DNA of 64,000 nucleotides, taken from assembly GCA_031308135.1 (NCBI GenBank), contig JAHLJT010003656.1, positions 67,785,484 to 67,849,483 on the forward strand. Reading direction: 5' to 3'. The DNA is from Acheta domesticus (taxonomy: Eukaryota; Arthropoda; Insecta; Orthoptera; Gryllidae). Shown here piece after piece: positions 1 through 12,100 of the stretch (positions within the stretch are counted from its first letter, which is position 1; every line of letters starts with the position of its first letter). A model generated the notes under the pieces. It did not search any database. It had not been told where the DNA came from and was given only the letters and a program-made list of their open reading frames with translations. The translations under genes were made by a program, and so were the position numbers.

Positions 1-439
1 TCTTTCGGCTTCGTCTTTCTGCTTCGTCTTTCATCTTTCGTCTTCGCTTTCGTTTTCGTGTGTCGTCTTTCGTCTTTGCCTTCGTTTTTGTATTCGTCTT
101 TCGTCATCGTCTTTCGTCTTCGTCTTTCGTCTTCGTCTTTCGTCTTCGTCTTTCGTTTTCGACTTTCGTCTTCGTCTTTCGGCTTCGTCTTTCGTCTTTG
201 CTTTTCGTCTTGGTATTTCGTCTTCGTCTTTCGTCTTTGACTTTCGTCTTTGTCGTTCGTCTTCGTCTTTCGTCTTCGTCTTTCGTCTTCGTCTTTTGTC
301 TTCGTCTTCGTCTTCGTCTTCGTTTTTCGTCTTCGTTTTTCGTCTTCGTCTTTCGTCTTCGTCATGCGTCTTCGTCTTTCGTCATCGTCTTTCGTGTTCG
401 TATTTCGTTTAGTCTTTCGTCTTCGTCTTTGTTTTCGTC

Positions 440-3400
440 TTTCGTCTCCGTCTTTCGTCTTCGTCTTTCGTCTTCGTCTTTCGTCATCGTCCTTCGTCTT
501 CGTTTTACGTCTTTGTGTTTGGTCTTTCGTGTTCGTCTTGTGTGTTCGTCTATCGTCTTCGTGTTTTGTCTTCGTCTTTCGTCTGCGTCTTTCGTCTTCG
601 TCTTTTGTCTTCGCCTTTCGTCTTCCTTCCTTTGTTCTTGTCTTTCATCTTCGTCTTCGTCTTTCCTCCTCTTCTTTAGGTGTCGTTATTCGTTTTCGTA
701 TTTAGTCGGCATCTTCGTGATTTATCTTCTTCGCAATTCGTCTACGTCCTTCGTCTTAGGTTTATAGTCTTCGTCTTTTTTTCGTCGTTGGACGGCTTCT
801 ATAGTTTCTGTCTTCGTCATAAGTATTCATCATCGTCTCTAGCCTTCGTCTTTCAGCATCGTTTATCTTCTTCGTTTTTTGTTTTTGTCATTTGTCTTTC
901 GTCTTCGAGTTACGTCTTTCGTCTTCATCTTTCGTCTTCTTATTTTGTCTTCGCCTTTCGTCGTCGTGTTTCGTCTTCGGCTTTGGTCTTCGACTATCGT
1001 CTTCGTCTTCGACTATCGTTTTCGTCTTTCGTCTTCGTCTTTCGTCTTCGTCTTTCGTCTTCGTCTTTCGTCTTCGTCTTTCCTATTCGTTTTCGTCTTT
1101 CGTCTTCTTTTTTCGTCTTTTTCTTTCGTCTTAGTCCTTCGTCTTCGTCAACCTATTTCGTCCTCGTTTTTCGTCTTCCTCTTTCGTCTTTGACTTTCGT
1201 CTTCGTCTTTCGATTTCGCCCTTCCGTTTCGTCTTCGTCATAAGTCTACGTCATCGTCTTTAGTCTTCGGCTTTCATCATCGTTTTTCTTCTTCGTGTTT
1301 TGTTTTTGTCATTTGTCATTCGTCTTCGATTTACGTCTTTCGTCTTCTTATTTTGTCTTTGCCTTTCGTCGATGTGTTTCGTCTTCGTCTTTCGTCTTTG
1401 TCTTTCGTTTCCGTCTTCGTCTTTCGCCTTCGTCTTTCTTCTTTCCTCTTCGTCATTCATATTCGTCTTTCGTCTTCGTCTATCGTCTTCCTATTTCGTC
1501 TGCCTCTTTCGTCTTCGTTTTTTGTCATCGTCTTTCGTCTTGGTCTTTCGTCTTAGTCTTTCGTCTTCGTTTTTCGTCTTTGTCTTTCGTCTTCGTCTTT
1601 CTTCTTCGTCTTTCGTCCTCGCCTTTTGTCTTCGTGTTCGTCTTTCGTCCTTGTCTTTCGTCTTCGTCTTTCGTCCTCGCCTTTGGTCTTCGTCGTTCGT
1701 CTTTGTCTTTCGTCTTCGTCTGTCGTCTTCGTCTCTCGTCTTTCGTCTTCGTCTTTCGTCCTCGCCTTTCGTCTTCGTCTTTCGTCTTTGTCTTTCGTCT
1801 TCGTCTTTCGTCTTCGTCTTTCGTGTTCGTCTTTCGTCCTAGTCTTTCGTCTTAGTCTTTTGTCTTGGACTTTCGACTTGGTCTTTCGTTTTGGGTTTTT
1901 CGTCTTCGCCTTTCGACTTCGTCTTTCGTCTTCGTCTTGGTCTTTCGTCTTCGTCTTTCATCTTTGTCTTTCGTCTTCGTCTTAATCTTCGTCTTTCGTC
2001 TTTTGTCTTCGTCGTTCGTCTTCGTCTTTCGTCTTCGTCTTTCGTCTTTTGTCTTCGTCTTTCGACTTCGTCTTTCGTCTTTGTCTTTCGTCTTTGTCGT
2101 TCGTCTTCCTCTTTCTTCTTCGTCTTTTGTCTTCGTCTTTCGTCTTCGTCTTTCGTCTTCGTCTTTTGTATTCATCTTTCCTCTCCGTATTTCGTCTTCG
2201 TCTTTCGTCTTCGTCTTTCGTCTTCGTCCTTCGTCTTCGTTTTACGTCTTTGTGTTTGGTCTTTCGTGTTCGTCTTGTGTGTTCGTCTATCGTCTTCGTT
2301 TTTTGTCTTCGTCTTTCGTCTGCGTCTTTCGTCTTCGTCTTTGTCTTCGCCTTTCGTCTTCCTTCCTTTGTTCTTGTCTTTCATCTTCGTCTTCGTCTTT
2401 CCTCCTCTTCTTTAGGTGTCGTTATTCGTCTTCGTATTTAGTCGGCATCTTCGTGATTTATCTTCTTCGCAATTCGTCTACGTCCTTCGTCTTAGGTTTA
2501 TAGTCTTCGTCTTTTTTTCGTCGTTGGACGGCTTCTATAGTTTCTGTCTTCGTCATAAGTATTCATCATCGTCTCTAGCCTTCGTCTTTCAGCATCGTTT
2601 ATCTTCTTCGTTTTTTGTTTTTGTCATTTGTCTTTCGTCTTCGAGTTACGTCTTTCGTCTTCATCTTTCGTCTTCTTATTTTGTCTTCGCCTTTCGTCGT
2701 CGTGTTTCGTCTTCGGCTTTGGTCTTCGTCTATCGTCTTCGTCTTCGACTATCGTTTTCGTCTTTCGTCTTCGTCTTTCGTCTTCGTCTTTCGTCTTCGT
2801 CTTTCGTCTTCGTCTTTCGTCTTCGTCTTTCCTATTCGTTTTCGTCTTTCGTCTTCTTTTTTCGTCTTTTTCTTTCGTCTTAGTCCTTCGTCTTCGTCAA
2901 CCTATTTCGTCCTCGTTTTTCGTCTTCCTCTTTCGTCTTTGACTTTCGTCTTCGTCTTTCGATTTCGCCCTTCCGTTTCGTCTTCGTCATAAGTCTACGT
3001 CATCGTCTTTAGTCTTCGTCTTTCATCATCGTTTTTCTTCTTCGTGTTTTGTTTTTGTCATTTGTCATTCGTCTTCGATTTACGTCTTTCGTCTTCTTAT
3101 TTTGTCTTTGCCTTTCGTCGATGTGTTTCGTCTTCGTCTTTCGTCTTTGTCTTTCGTTTCCGTCTTCGTCTTTCGCCTTCGTCTTTCTTCTTTCCTCTTC
3201 GTCATTCATATTCGTCTTTCGTCTTCGTCTATCGTCTTCCTATTTCGTCTGCCTCTTTCGTCTTCGTTTTTTGTCATCGTCTTTCGTCTTGGTCTTTCGT
3301 CTTAGTCTTTCGTCTTCGTTTTTCGTCTTTGTCTTTCGTCTTCGTCTTTCTTCTTCGTCTTTCGTCTTTCGTCCTCGCCTTTTGTCTTCGTGTTCGTCTT

Positions 3401-3955
3401 TCGTCCTTGTCTTTCGTCTTCGTCTTTCGTCCTCGCCTTTGGTCTTCGTCGTTCGTCTTTGTCTTTCGTCTTCGTCTGTCGTCTTCGTCTCTCGTCTTTC
3501 GTCTTCGTCTTTCGTCCTCGCCTTTCGTCTTCGTCTTTCGTCTTTGTCTTTCGTCTTCGTCTTTCGTCTTCGTCTTCGTCTTTCGTGTTCGTCTTTCGTC
3601 CTAGTCTTTCGTCTTAGTCTTTTGTCTTGGACTTTCGACTTGGTCTTTCGTTTTGGGTTTTTCGTCTTCGCCTTTCGACTTCGTCTTTCGTCTTCGTCTT
3701 GGTCTTTCGTCTTCGTCTTTCATCTTTGTCTTTCGTCTTCGTCTTTAATCTTCGTCTTTCGTCTTTTGTCTTCGTCGTTCGTCTTCGTCTTTCGTCTTCC
3801 TCTTTCGTCTTTTGTCTTCGTCTTTCGACTTCGTCTTTCGTCTTTGTCTTTCGTCTTTGTCGTTCGTCTTCCTCTTTCTTCTTCGTCTTTTGTCTTCGTC
3901 TTTCGTCTTCGTCTTTCGTCTCCGTCTTTTGTATTCATCTTTCCTCTCCGTATTT
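440..3955 (+). repeat. Tandem duplication of about 1.75 kb inside the satellite
   Basis: Copy 1 runs from about 440 to 2190 and copy 2 from about 2191 to 3955. Landmarks recur in the same order: 504 with 2241, 671 with 2407, 1260 with 3009, 1295 with 3044 and 1865 with 3627. The offset rises in steps (1736-1737, then 1749, then 1762), that is, by one 13-bp unit each time. This indicates a recent segmental duplication followed by gain or loss of single units. Identity by eye is very high. Exact ends are uncertain because the flanks are the same repeat. Confidence 0.85.
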
Positions 3956-6860
3956 CGTCTTCGTCTTTCGTCTTCGCCTTTCGTTTTCGTCATTCGGTTT
4001 CGTCTATCGTCTTCGAATTTCGTCTTCGTCTTTCTTCTTTGTTTTTCGTCTTCATCTTTCGCCCTCGTTTTTCGTTTCGTCGTTCGTCTTGGTCTTTGGT
4101 CTTCGTCTTTCGTCTTCGTCTTTTGTTCTCGTCTTTCGTCTTCGTCTTCCGTCTTCGTCTTTCGTCTTCGTCTTTCGTGTTGGTCTTTCGTCTTGGTCTT
4201 TCGTCTTGGTCTTTCGACTTCGTCTTTCGTCTTCGTTTTTCGTCTTCGTCTTTCGTCTTGGTCTTTCGGCTTCGTCTTTCGGCTTCGTCTTTCGTCTTCG
4301 TCGTTCGACTTCGTCTTTTGTCTTTATCTTCGTCTTTTGTCTTTCGTCCTCGCCTTTCGGCTTCGTCTTTCGTCTTCGCCTTTCGTCTTTTGTCTTCATC
4401 GTTCGTCTTCGTCTTTCGACTTCGTCTTTTGTCTTCGTCTTTCGTCTTTGTCTTTTGTCTTGGACTTTCGTCTTGGTCCTTTGTCTTCGTCTTTCGTCTT
4501 CGTGTTTTGCCTTCGTCTTTCGTCTTCGTGTTTCGTCTTCGTCTTTCGTCTTCTTATTTCTTGTCCGTCTTTCGTCTTCGTCTTTCCTCTTCGCCTTTCG
4601 TCTTCGTCATTCGGTTTCGTCTATCGTCTTCGAATTTCGTCTTTGTCTTTCGTCTTCGTCCTTTGTCTTTCGTCTTCTTCTATCGTCGTCTTTCGTCATC
4701 GTCTTTCATCTTCGTCATTCGTCTTCGTCTTTGTCTTTCGTCTTCGTTCTTCGTCTTCCTCTTTCGTCCTCGGTTCTCGTCTTCGTCTTTCGTCTTCGTC
4801 TTTTGTCTTCTTTTTTCGTTTTTCGTCTGCGTATTTCATCATTCTTTTGTCTATGTCTTTTGTTTGTGTTTTTGTTCTCCGTCATTTGTCCTCTTCTTTC
4901 CTATTTGTCTTTGGTCTTCGTCTTTGATCTTCGTCTTTTGTCTTTCGTCTTCTTCTTTAGGTGTCGTTATTCGACTTCGTATTTAGTCCGCATCTTCGTG
5001 ATTTATCTTCTTTGCAATTCGTCTATGTCCTTCGTCTTCGTCTTCTGTCTTTAATCTTCGACTTTTTTCTTCGTTACGTCTTTCGTCTTCATCTTTCGTC
5101 TCCTTATTTTGTCTTCGCCTTTCGTCGTCGTGTTTCGTCTTCGTCTTTGGTCTTCGTCTTCGGTCTTCGTCTATTGTCTTCGTCTTTCGTTTTCGTCTTT
5201 CGTCTTCGTCTTCGTCTTCGTCTTCGTCTTTCGTCTTCGTCTTTCGTCTTCGTCTTTCGTCTTCGTCTTTCGTCTGTCGTCTTCGTCTTCTTCTTTCGTC
5301 TCGTCTTTCGTCTCGTCTTTCGTCTTTGTTTTTTGTCTTCGTCTTTCATCTTCGTCTTGCGTCTTCGTCTTTCGTCGTCTTCTTTCGTGTTTGTCATTCG
5401 TCTTCGTGTTTCGTCTTCGTCTTTCGTCTCGCGTCTTTGTCTTTCGTCTTCGTCTATCGTCTTCGTCTTTCGTATTCGTCTTCCGTCTTTGTCTTTCGTC
5501 TTCGCCATTCGTCTTCGTCTGTCGTCTTCGTCTATCGTCTTTCGTTTTCGTCATTCGTCTTCGTCTTCGTCATTCGTCTTTCGTCTTCGGCTTTCGTCTT
5601 CGGCTTTCGTCTTCGTCTTTCGTCTTCGCCTTTCGTCTTCGTCTTCGTCTTCGCCTTTCGTTTTCGTCATTCGGTTTTGTCTATCGTGTTCAAATTTCGT
5701 CTTCGTCTTGCGTCTTCGTCTTTGGTCTTCGTCCTTCGTCTTCGTATTTCGTCTTTCGTGTTCGTCTTGTGTCTTTGTCTTTCGTCTTGGTATTTTGTCT
5801 TCGTCTTTCGTATTCGTTTTTTGTCTTTGTCTTTCATCTCTGTCTTTGGTCTTTGTCTTTCCTCTTCTTCTTTACGTGTCGTAATACGTCTTCGTATTTA
5901 GTCTGCATCTTCGTGATTTATCTTTTTCGCAATTCGTCTACGTCCTTCGTCTTCGTCTTTAGTTTTTGTCTTTTTTCGTCGTCGTTGGTCGGCTTTTTTA
6001 GTTTCAGTCTTCGTCATACGTCTACATCATCGTCTTTAGCCTTCGTCTTTCATCATCGTTTTTCTTCTTCGTGTTTTGTTTTTGTCATTTGTCTTTCGTC
6101 TTCGAGTTACATCTTTCGTCTTCTTATTTTTTCTCCTTTCGTCGTCGTGTTTCGTCTTCTTCTTTGGTCTTTGTCTTTCGTCTTTGGTGTTCGTCTTTCG
6201 TCTTCGGTCATCGTCTTTCGTTTTCCTCTTTCGTCTTCGTGTTTTGTCTTCGTCGGCATTTTTCGTTTTTGTCTTCCTCATTAGTCTGCGTCATCGTCTT
6301 TCTTCTTCGTCATTCGTCTGCGTTTTTCGTCATCCTCTTTCGTTTTCGTCTATCGTCTTCGCCTTTCCTCTTGTGCCTTCGTCTTTCGTCTTCGTCTTTT
6401 GTCTTCATGTTTCGTCTTCGTCCTTTGTGTCTATCGTCTTCGTCTGCTTGATTCGTTATCGTCATTCGTGTACGTAATTAGTCTGCATCTTTGTCTTTCA
6501 TCTTCGTAATTCGTCTTCGTCCTTTGTCTTCGTCTTTCGTTTTATCCTTTTGTCTTCTTTTTTATTCTTCGTGTTTGGTCTTCGTCTTTTGTCTTCGTCA
6601 TTCGTCGCCTTCTTTCGTTTTCGTCTTCGTCAATAGTCTGCGTCATCGTCTTCGTCTTTAAGTTTCGGCTTTTGTCTTCGTTTGTCGTCATCATTTTTCG
6701 TTTTCGTCTTAGATTTTTTGTCTTCGTCTTTCGTCTTCGTCATTTGTTTTCGTCTTACCTCTTCTTGTTTCGTCTCCGTCTTTCGTCTTTGTCCTTAATC
6801 TTCGTATTTCGTCTTGGTCCTATCTCTTCGTCTTTCGTTGTCATCTTCGTCTTTCGTTTT
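3956..6860 (+). repeat. Older, diverged part of the satellite with recurring landmark segments
   Basis: The landmark segment found at 671 and 2407 (CTTCTTTAGGTGTCGTTATT and about 70 further bases with unusual A residues) recurs in diverged form at 4952 and 5867, and faintly near 6470. Another landmark, CATTCGGTTT, recurs at 3991, 4608 and 5668. Spacing is irregular (2545 and 915 bp), unlike the clean duplication upstream. Confidence 0.7.
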
Positions 6861-9130
6861 CTTGAGGCATCCTCAAAGAAACGTTTGTCACACCGTAATC
6901 TACAGAATGAACTCTTCCTGAACATTTCATTACAGGTTTGCTGGTACGGCACTTCCGATATTACCTCACCTGGTCAGAGACGTGCAGAATCTGCAAGTAT
7001 ATGTGAATGAGAGGGACAAAGAACGACAGAGACAGAGAGTGACAGTGTGAGGGGGAGGGGGAGATAGTGAGAAACGGATATGGGAGGGGAAAGAGGGAGA
7101 TGAAGGGCAGAACAACATCTGCCGGGTTTTCCTAGTATCATATAAAGTTTGATTTTCAGTAGTTACATTTTTTTGAAAGATCTCTCACAGCGCTAACATG
7201 AACATTTCCAGCAGTTTGTAAACACTATTGTATTTGTGTGTTAAAGTGCTTCAAATAACTTCCAATGAAGTTTTTCGAAAGCTCAAAAATTTTCTGTTAA
7301 AAGGAGCTTCAAATTTAGTATTTACAGTAGCTCTTAAACGCCATTTTCTTATAAATGGGTCCATATTTTTCAAAGAAAATTGCCACTTAGGACGAGATTT
7401 TACTGTTCTTTAATATTCTTAAAATAATATTTCCGTTCTACTATTAGGAAACCGAAAAATTAAGAAAGTGTCAAAAAAATGTACCTCTGGCGGTGATACG
7501 AGTAGATGGCAGCTGTCGAGTATGTGGCAAGTCCGAATAGCTACTCGAGACCAAAGGAAATAGAAAACTCATACGGGAAAGTCTGTGCCATTCTGTAGCA
7601 CCACTAGTTATAGACTGATGACTTATATGATTGTTTCTCATATACAAATTAAATTAGGGATCGTCCGTAAATAACGTAAGAGAAGGTCAGTAAAGAGGGT
7701 GGAGGGGGTATTTGCGGTAGCGTAGTGCCGCCTTACTTGGGAATAGTGGCGGTGTCAGTTTAGTGGGTTTTTTTACGATTATATTTTTATTTTTCAATAT
7801 TTGCTGAAATAATTCCTTTTATTCAGCCTTACACTGAAATATAAAAATATTAACAATTTAAAAATATGAATTAATTAAAAGTGGATGATGTAAAAATGTT
7901 TACAATTGGAAATATTTTTTCATCTATGGTATATTGATTGAATATTCATCTTATGTTTGCTCTGTAATCTTGATAGATTACAAAGTAAACATCCAATGTG
8001 TGCACTTACGCTTCCTTCACGTATAAATTGTCCTCCATTCTTTTTGTTACATGCAGTCAGCATCACTAACTAATTCTGAGTTTCATTACCATCAATTTCA
8101 ATGTACAACACAATAAAATTTATACAAGTTGTTTTTACTGTTATATAATTTATTTTTACTAATTGTAAATAAGAGGAGAGGTGTTGCAAACGTTACATAA
8201 TTACTTAGGAGGAGAGGTTGAAACACATGTTAGAGGAGGTAAGAGGGTATTCACAAAGGTCCCATATTCCTTTTCTATTCCCACTGTAAATTTCATGGGA
8301 ATGTAAACAAGTGTTCTATTTGTTTATTATTTCCTGGGGCCTTTATGTCTCATGTTTTTCTATATTTTCATTTTAGGTCAAATCTCTTATTTAATGGCTC
8401 CATTTTATGTTTGTTAAGCTTCTTTTTTTTCCCTCAAATCTAAATATTTTTCCTACATTCAATCTTGATATGAATACACATATATGAATATACATATCAC
8501 ATCAGATGAATTGATTAATTGAATTGAACAGATTGAGATGAATGTACATATTACATCAGTATTACATACTGCAACAATAAGTAATCCATCATTATCATTG
8601 AAATGTTCCCTAAATATTGATTTCATATCATTTTGTCATTAGCAATGTTACCATGACAAACTTTGTTAAATGTCATTTACTAGTAGATAACGTTTGACAA
8701 GATTCAGTATTGAAAAACAAACTATTGCAATTATTATGAATAAGTAAGGTGTAAGTTCAGTACAGTAAAATAGCTTTCTGATGAGTGTTTTACATGTTTG
8801 GACATAATGGGCTGTCCACTTTGGTAAAATAGGTTTTTCAAGAAATGTCTGAAATGTAAGTGGCAAAATAATAACTATAATTTTACATAATCATTACAAA
8901 TAAAACTATAAATCAGTGAACTGTTGATCCATCTCTAGTTCCATTAACAGACCTTACCTCATTTTGAGTAGGAGTCCTTGAGATGTATTCTTTCAGTACC
9001 ACCTGGCATATTATCTAATGTGGAGATATAACACAATTCAGAGCCTCTCCTTATCTCAGCTTATCTTTGTCAATTCTCTTTACAGCTCAGCATCAAATAA
9101 TGACAGTTACAGTATATAACTCAAGGGAAG
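6861..9130. other. Upstream region of the nine-exon gene; no gene seen
   Basis: AT-rich DNA. A purine-rich GA/GGGGA stretch lies at about 7005-7115. Between about 7660 and 8290 there are two facing motifs, GGGATCGTCCGTAAATAACG at 7658-7677 and runs of AGGAGAGG at 8172-8245. They look like the ends of a decayed MITE but could not be paired cleanly. No promoter motif could be assigned with confidence. Confidence 0.4.
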
Positions 9131-12100
9131 ATGATCCTTGCATTCCTAGTATTCACAATTTTTGTCTTTCTCTTAACGTTTTATGTAAAAGAAGACCCAC
9201 AGCCAATATTGGGTATATATAAACAACCAGGAAAATGGTTCCCTGTAAAATATATAATATTTCAGATAATCCTTAGAATTAGAAAAGTAAGTTATCATCT
9301 CAACCATTTGAATCATCTATTAGAAATATCTATCCACATCATAATTTTATCAATAAATCTGCTATTATTTTGTTAGACATTTGTTCTTTGAATTGTTATA
9401 AAGAATTGAAGCTTACCTACTTTGTAATGAAAAATTTCGTTCTTCTTTGTGCCAAGCTGAACACACAAAGAAAAGCACATGAAAGATCAGTTGGTTTTGG
9501 GGTGCAAAGTGGTCTCTCAATTAAAGAAATGGAATCGTCTCAACCCCTTTCAGAACATCCTAAGGTATTGTACTATGATATTAATCAGATCAATTTAAAA
9601 AACACACATTGTCTTTGCATTAAGTCCTAAAGTAAAAATAGAAAAAAATTATAAACGTAGTACATCTTTCTTCCAATGAATTCTTGCTTTATTTCAGGCG
9701 TTTGATGCAGTATTCTTTATGGCTACTAATAAGGAAGGATTTTATTTTGTAGCAGGATCTGAAAGAAGACTACATGGAATTATCAATGGTCTTTGCTACT
9801 TGCTTGTATGTAAAATATTTCAATTAACATTACTTTGTTGGAATTTTATAAAAAAGTAATAGCTATAAGAATTTTTTCAGATATTCTCTGTTAATCATTT
9901 AACATTCAAAACTCATCATAGGATGTCATGAATAATAAAAATATGAGTTTTGTGTCAAGACATGTACCAAACTTTTTTCGGTAACACAGGTCAACAACAA
10001 AAAAGCTTTGTGTGTGAGTTCACCTAATTCTTATCATTTTAAGTGTGCTGATTCCAAAAATAACAATAAAAATGCCATATCACCCACCATTTGTTCACAT
10101 TTTAACATTTTGTCTGTATAGCTAGGCAAATGCTGCTCTGATTATCTAGATATGTATGAGATGCAGGAAGTCATAAATTCCTATATTTAGGCCTACTATG
10201 TGAATGGGATAGTAGGTCACGAGATTAGCATTAGTCTAGAAAGAATTAGCCTGTAAAAAATCTTTAAACCAGGGCAAAAAGAACATTCTATGGGAACATG
10301 GTGGATCAACACAAGATTCTCCTGCCTCCATTGCACATAAAATTAGGTATCATGAAACCATTTCCTTCCCTATAGATGAGCGGTTTCAAGTACCTCTGTG
10401 AAAAGTTTACGCAATTGTCTGCAGCAAAATTATTAAAGGAGGGTATCTTCATTGAGACTGATTTTAGAAAAGTGATGTTCGATACCCAATTTGAAATACA
10501 TGTGACAGAAAAGGAAAATGAAGGACAGAGTGCTTTTAATCACGTTGTTAATAAGTTCCTAGCCAACAAAAAAGAACAAGATTATCAAGCAATTGTTGCC
10601 AATATGCAGAATGCTTTGAAGAAATTGAGATGTTTAATGAGCTCAAGGTTTACTTCTTAAACAGCCATTTACAATTCTTTCCGGACGATTTAGGTGATGT
10701 AAGTGAAGAACAAGGTGATCAATTTCATTAAGATCTGAAAGTGATGAAAAAACATTATCAGCGACGCTGGAACACCAATATGATGGGAGATTACTGTTGG
10801 TCACTTCACCAAGAGAGTTAGCAAATGGCATAGAGGAGAAAGAGCTATATCAGGGGTTTTAAAGAAAAGAGACGAAGAAAATATATATGTCAATGGACAT
10901 GCAAAGACTTTGTAGAACATAATGTTAAGAATATAAAGTCATCTTCTATGCTTAAATAAAGTTCTGTTGGTGTTTAGATGACATTTATTTTTCCCTTTAT
11001 TTGCATATATAGCATATTTTCCCATATCTTAATGGATTAAATTCTGACTAAACTGTGGGTAATGGAAAGAAATAAGAGTTCAGATGCGGATTCAGCACCC
11101 AAAAAACTATAAAAATCAGCTAATAAGATTTAAAAAGTTTTTTGAAACCCTTTTTTTGTTGGCCTGTGTAATTAATAATCTGTATGGGACACTACAGATG
11201 CATTATTAGTACCAAATTATGCAGTATGGAACTAAAAGACATTTCTTCAAATTCTGACTTAGTGCCATTTGTGAAGTCTAGGTTACAGGCTTTGTCATTA
11301 AAAAATGGAACAGAGAGAAATTTTTACTTTAACTTCCATTTATGAATAAAAGCCTCCTAAATTTTACTGAAATAAATATTTCTTATTTTGCACAGTGACA
11401 CTAGTTGCAAAACGTTGCTGTGATTTCATTTTCCACATTGTACCTTCAGAAATTTCTTACAAACCATAAAGTAATCAACTACCATCTTTATTCCTGACAT
11501 TCTCAAATAAATTCAACATTTCATGTAAATTATCAAGATGTCACTTTTGACAGAAATAAGTTTGACAGAAACTTCGAACATGTCCCAAATTTTATGAAAT
11601 AAACTATTATAAATTGTATGCAATATGCTGAATTTGAGTGAAACGTTAGATAACTCCATACTGCATAACCAATTCCATTTTATCTTGCATTACCCTCCAG
11701 GTTCCTAATATTGGATTACTATGTAGTCCAAAGTTACCAGATACCATCTTATTTGGAGCAAAGAACAATGAATTTGGTGCAGAAGGCCTTCTCATCAAGC
11801 CCATTGAACCAATGAAAAAATGGAAAATTACATATCACGGCAAAATGTAGTAAGCAAACTTCCCCATTAATAACAACATTAATTCAGTTTGTAAATATTA
11901 TATATTACATTCATGAAATTAAAACTAAAGCTAGGTAACTTTATCTTATGTAGACTGCCAGCAATCTTATTCATTATTGTAATAATTATACAATAATAAT
12001 AATATTTATTATAATAATTATTTAATAATTATATGAATATTATAATAATTATATTAATATTATAATTATTTAAGTAATTATTTTCCTCAACTTTATTTTT

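Larger units (their letters stand above)
1..6860 (+). repeat. Pyrimidine-rich satellite tract with a 13-bp unit
   Basis: The tract is built from diverged copies of a 13-bp unit, TCTTCGTCTTTCG, so the plus strand is almost wholly C, T and G with few A. Thirteen is not a multiple of three and the unit has no forward stop codon, so three units (39 bp) are read as a 13-residue cycle rich in F, V, R, L and S in every forward frame. One forward frame stays open for 645 codons (3049-4986). The complement encodes a K/R/D/E-rich 13-residue cycle. These frames are artefacts of the repeat, not genes. The tract begins before the window and fades out near 6,860, where ordinary AT-rich sequence starts. Scattered non-unit segments act as landmarks for higher-order copies. 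Confidence 0.93.

Noticed and set aside
60..6477. Dozens of long open frames on both strands (F/V/R/L/S-rich forward, K/R/D/E-rich reverse)
   Set aside because: They are frame-independent translations of a 13-bp satellite, with a 13-residue periodicity and no domains.
7100..7140. CTAGT at 7132-7136 after GCCGGGTTTTC, like a Helitron 3' end
   Set aside because: No convincing terminal hairpin, 5' TC end or second copy could be shown; the string is too short.
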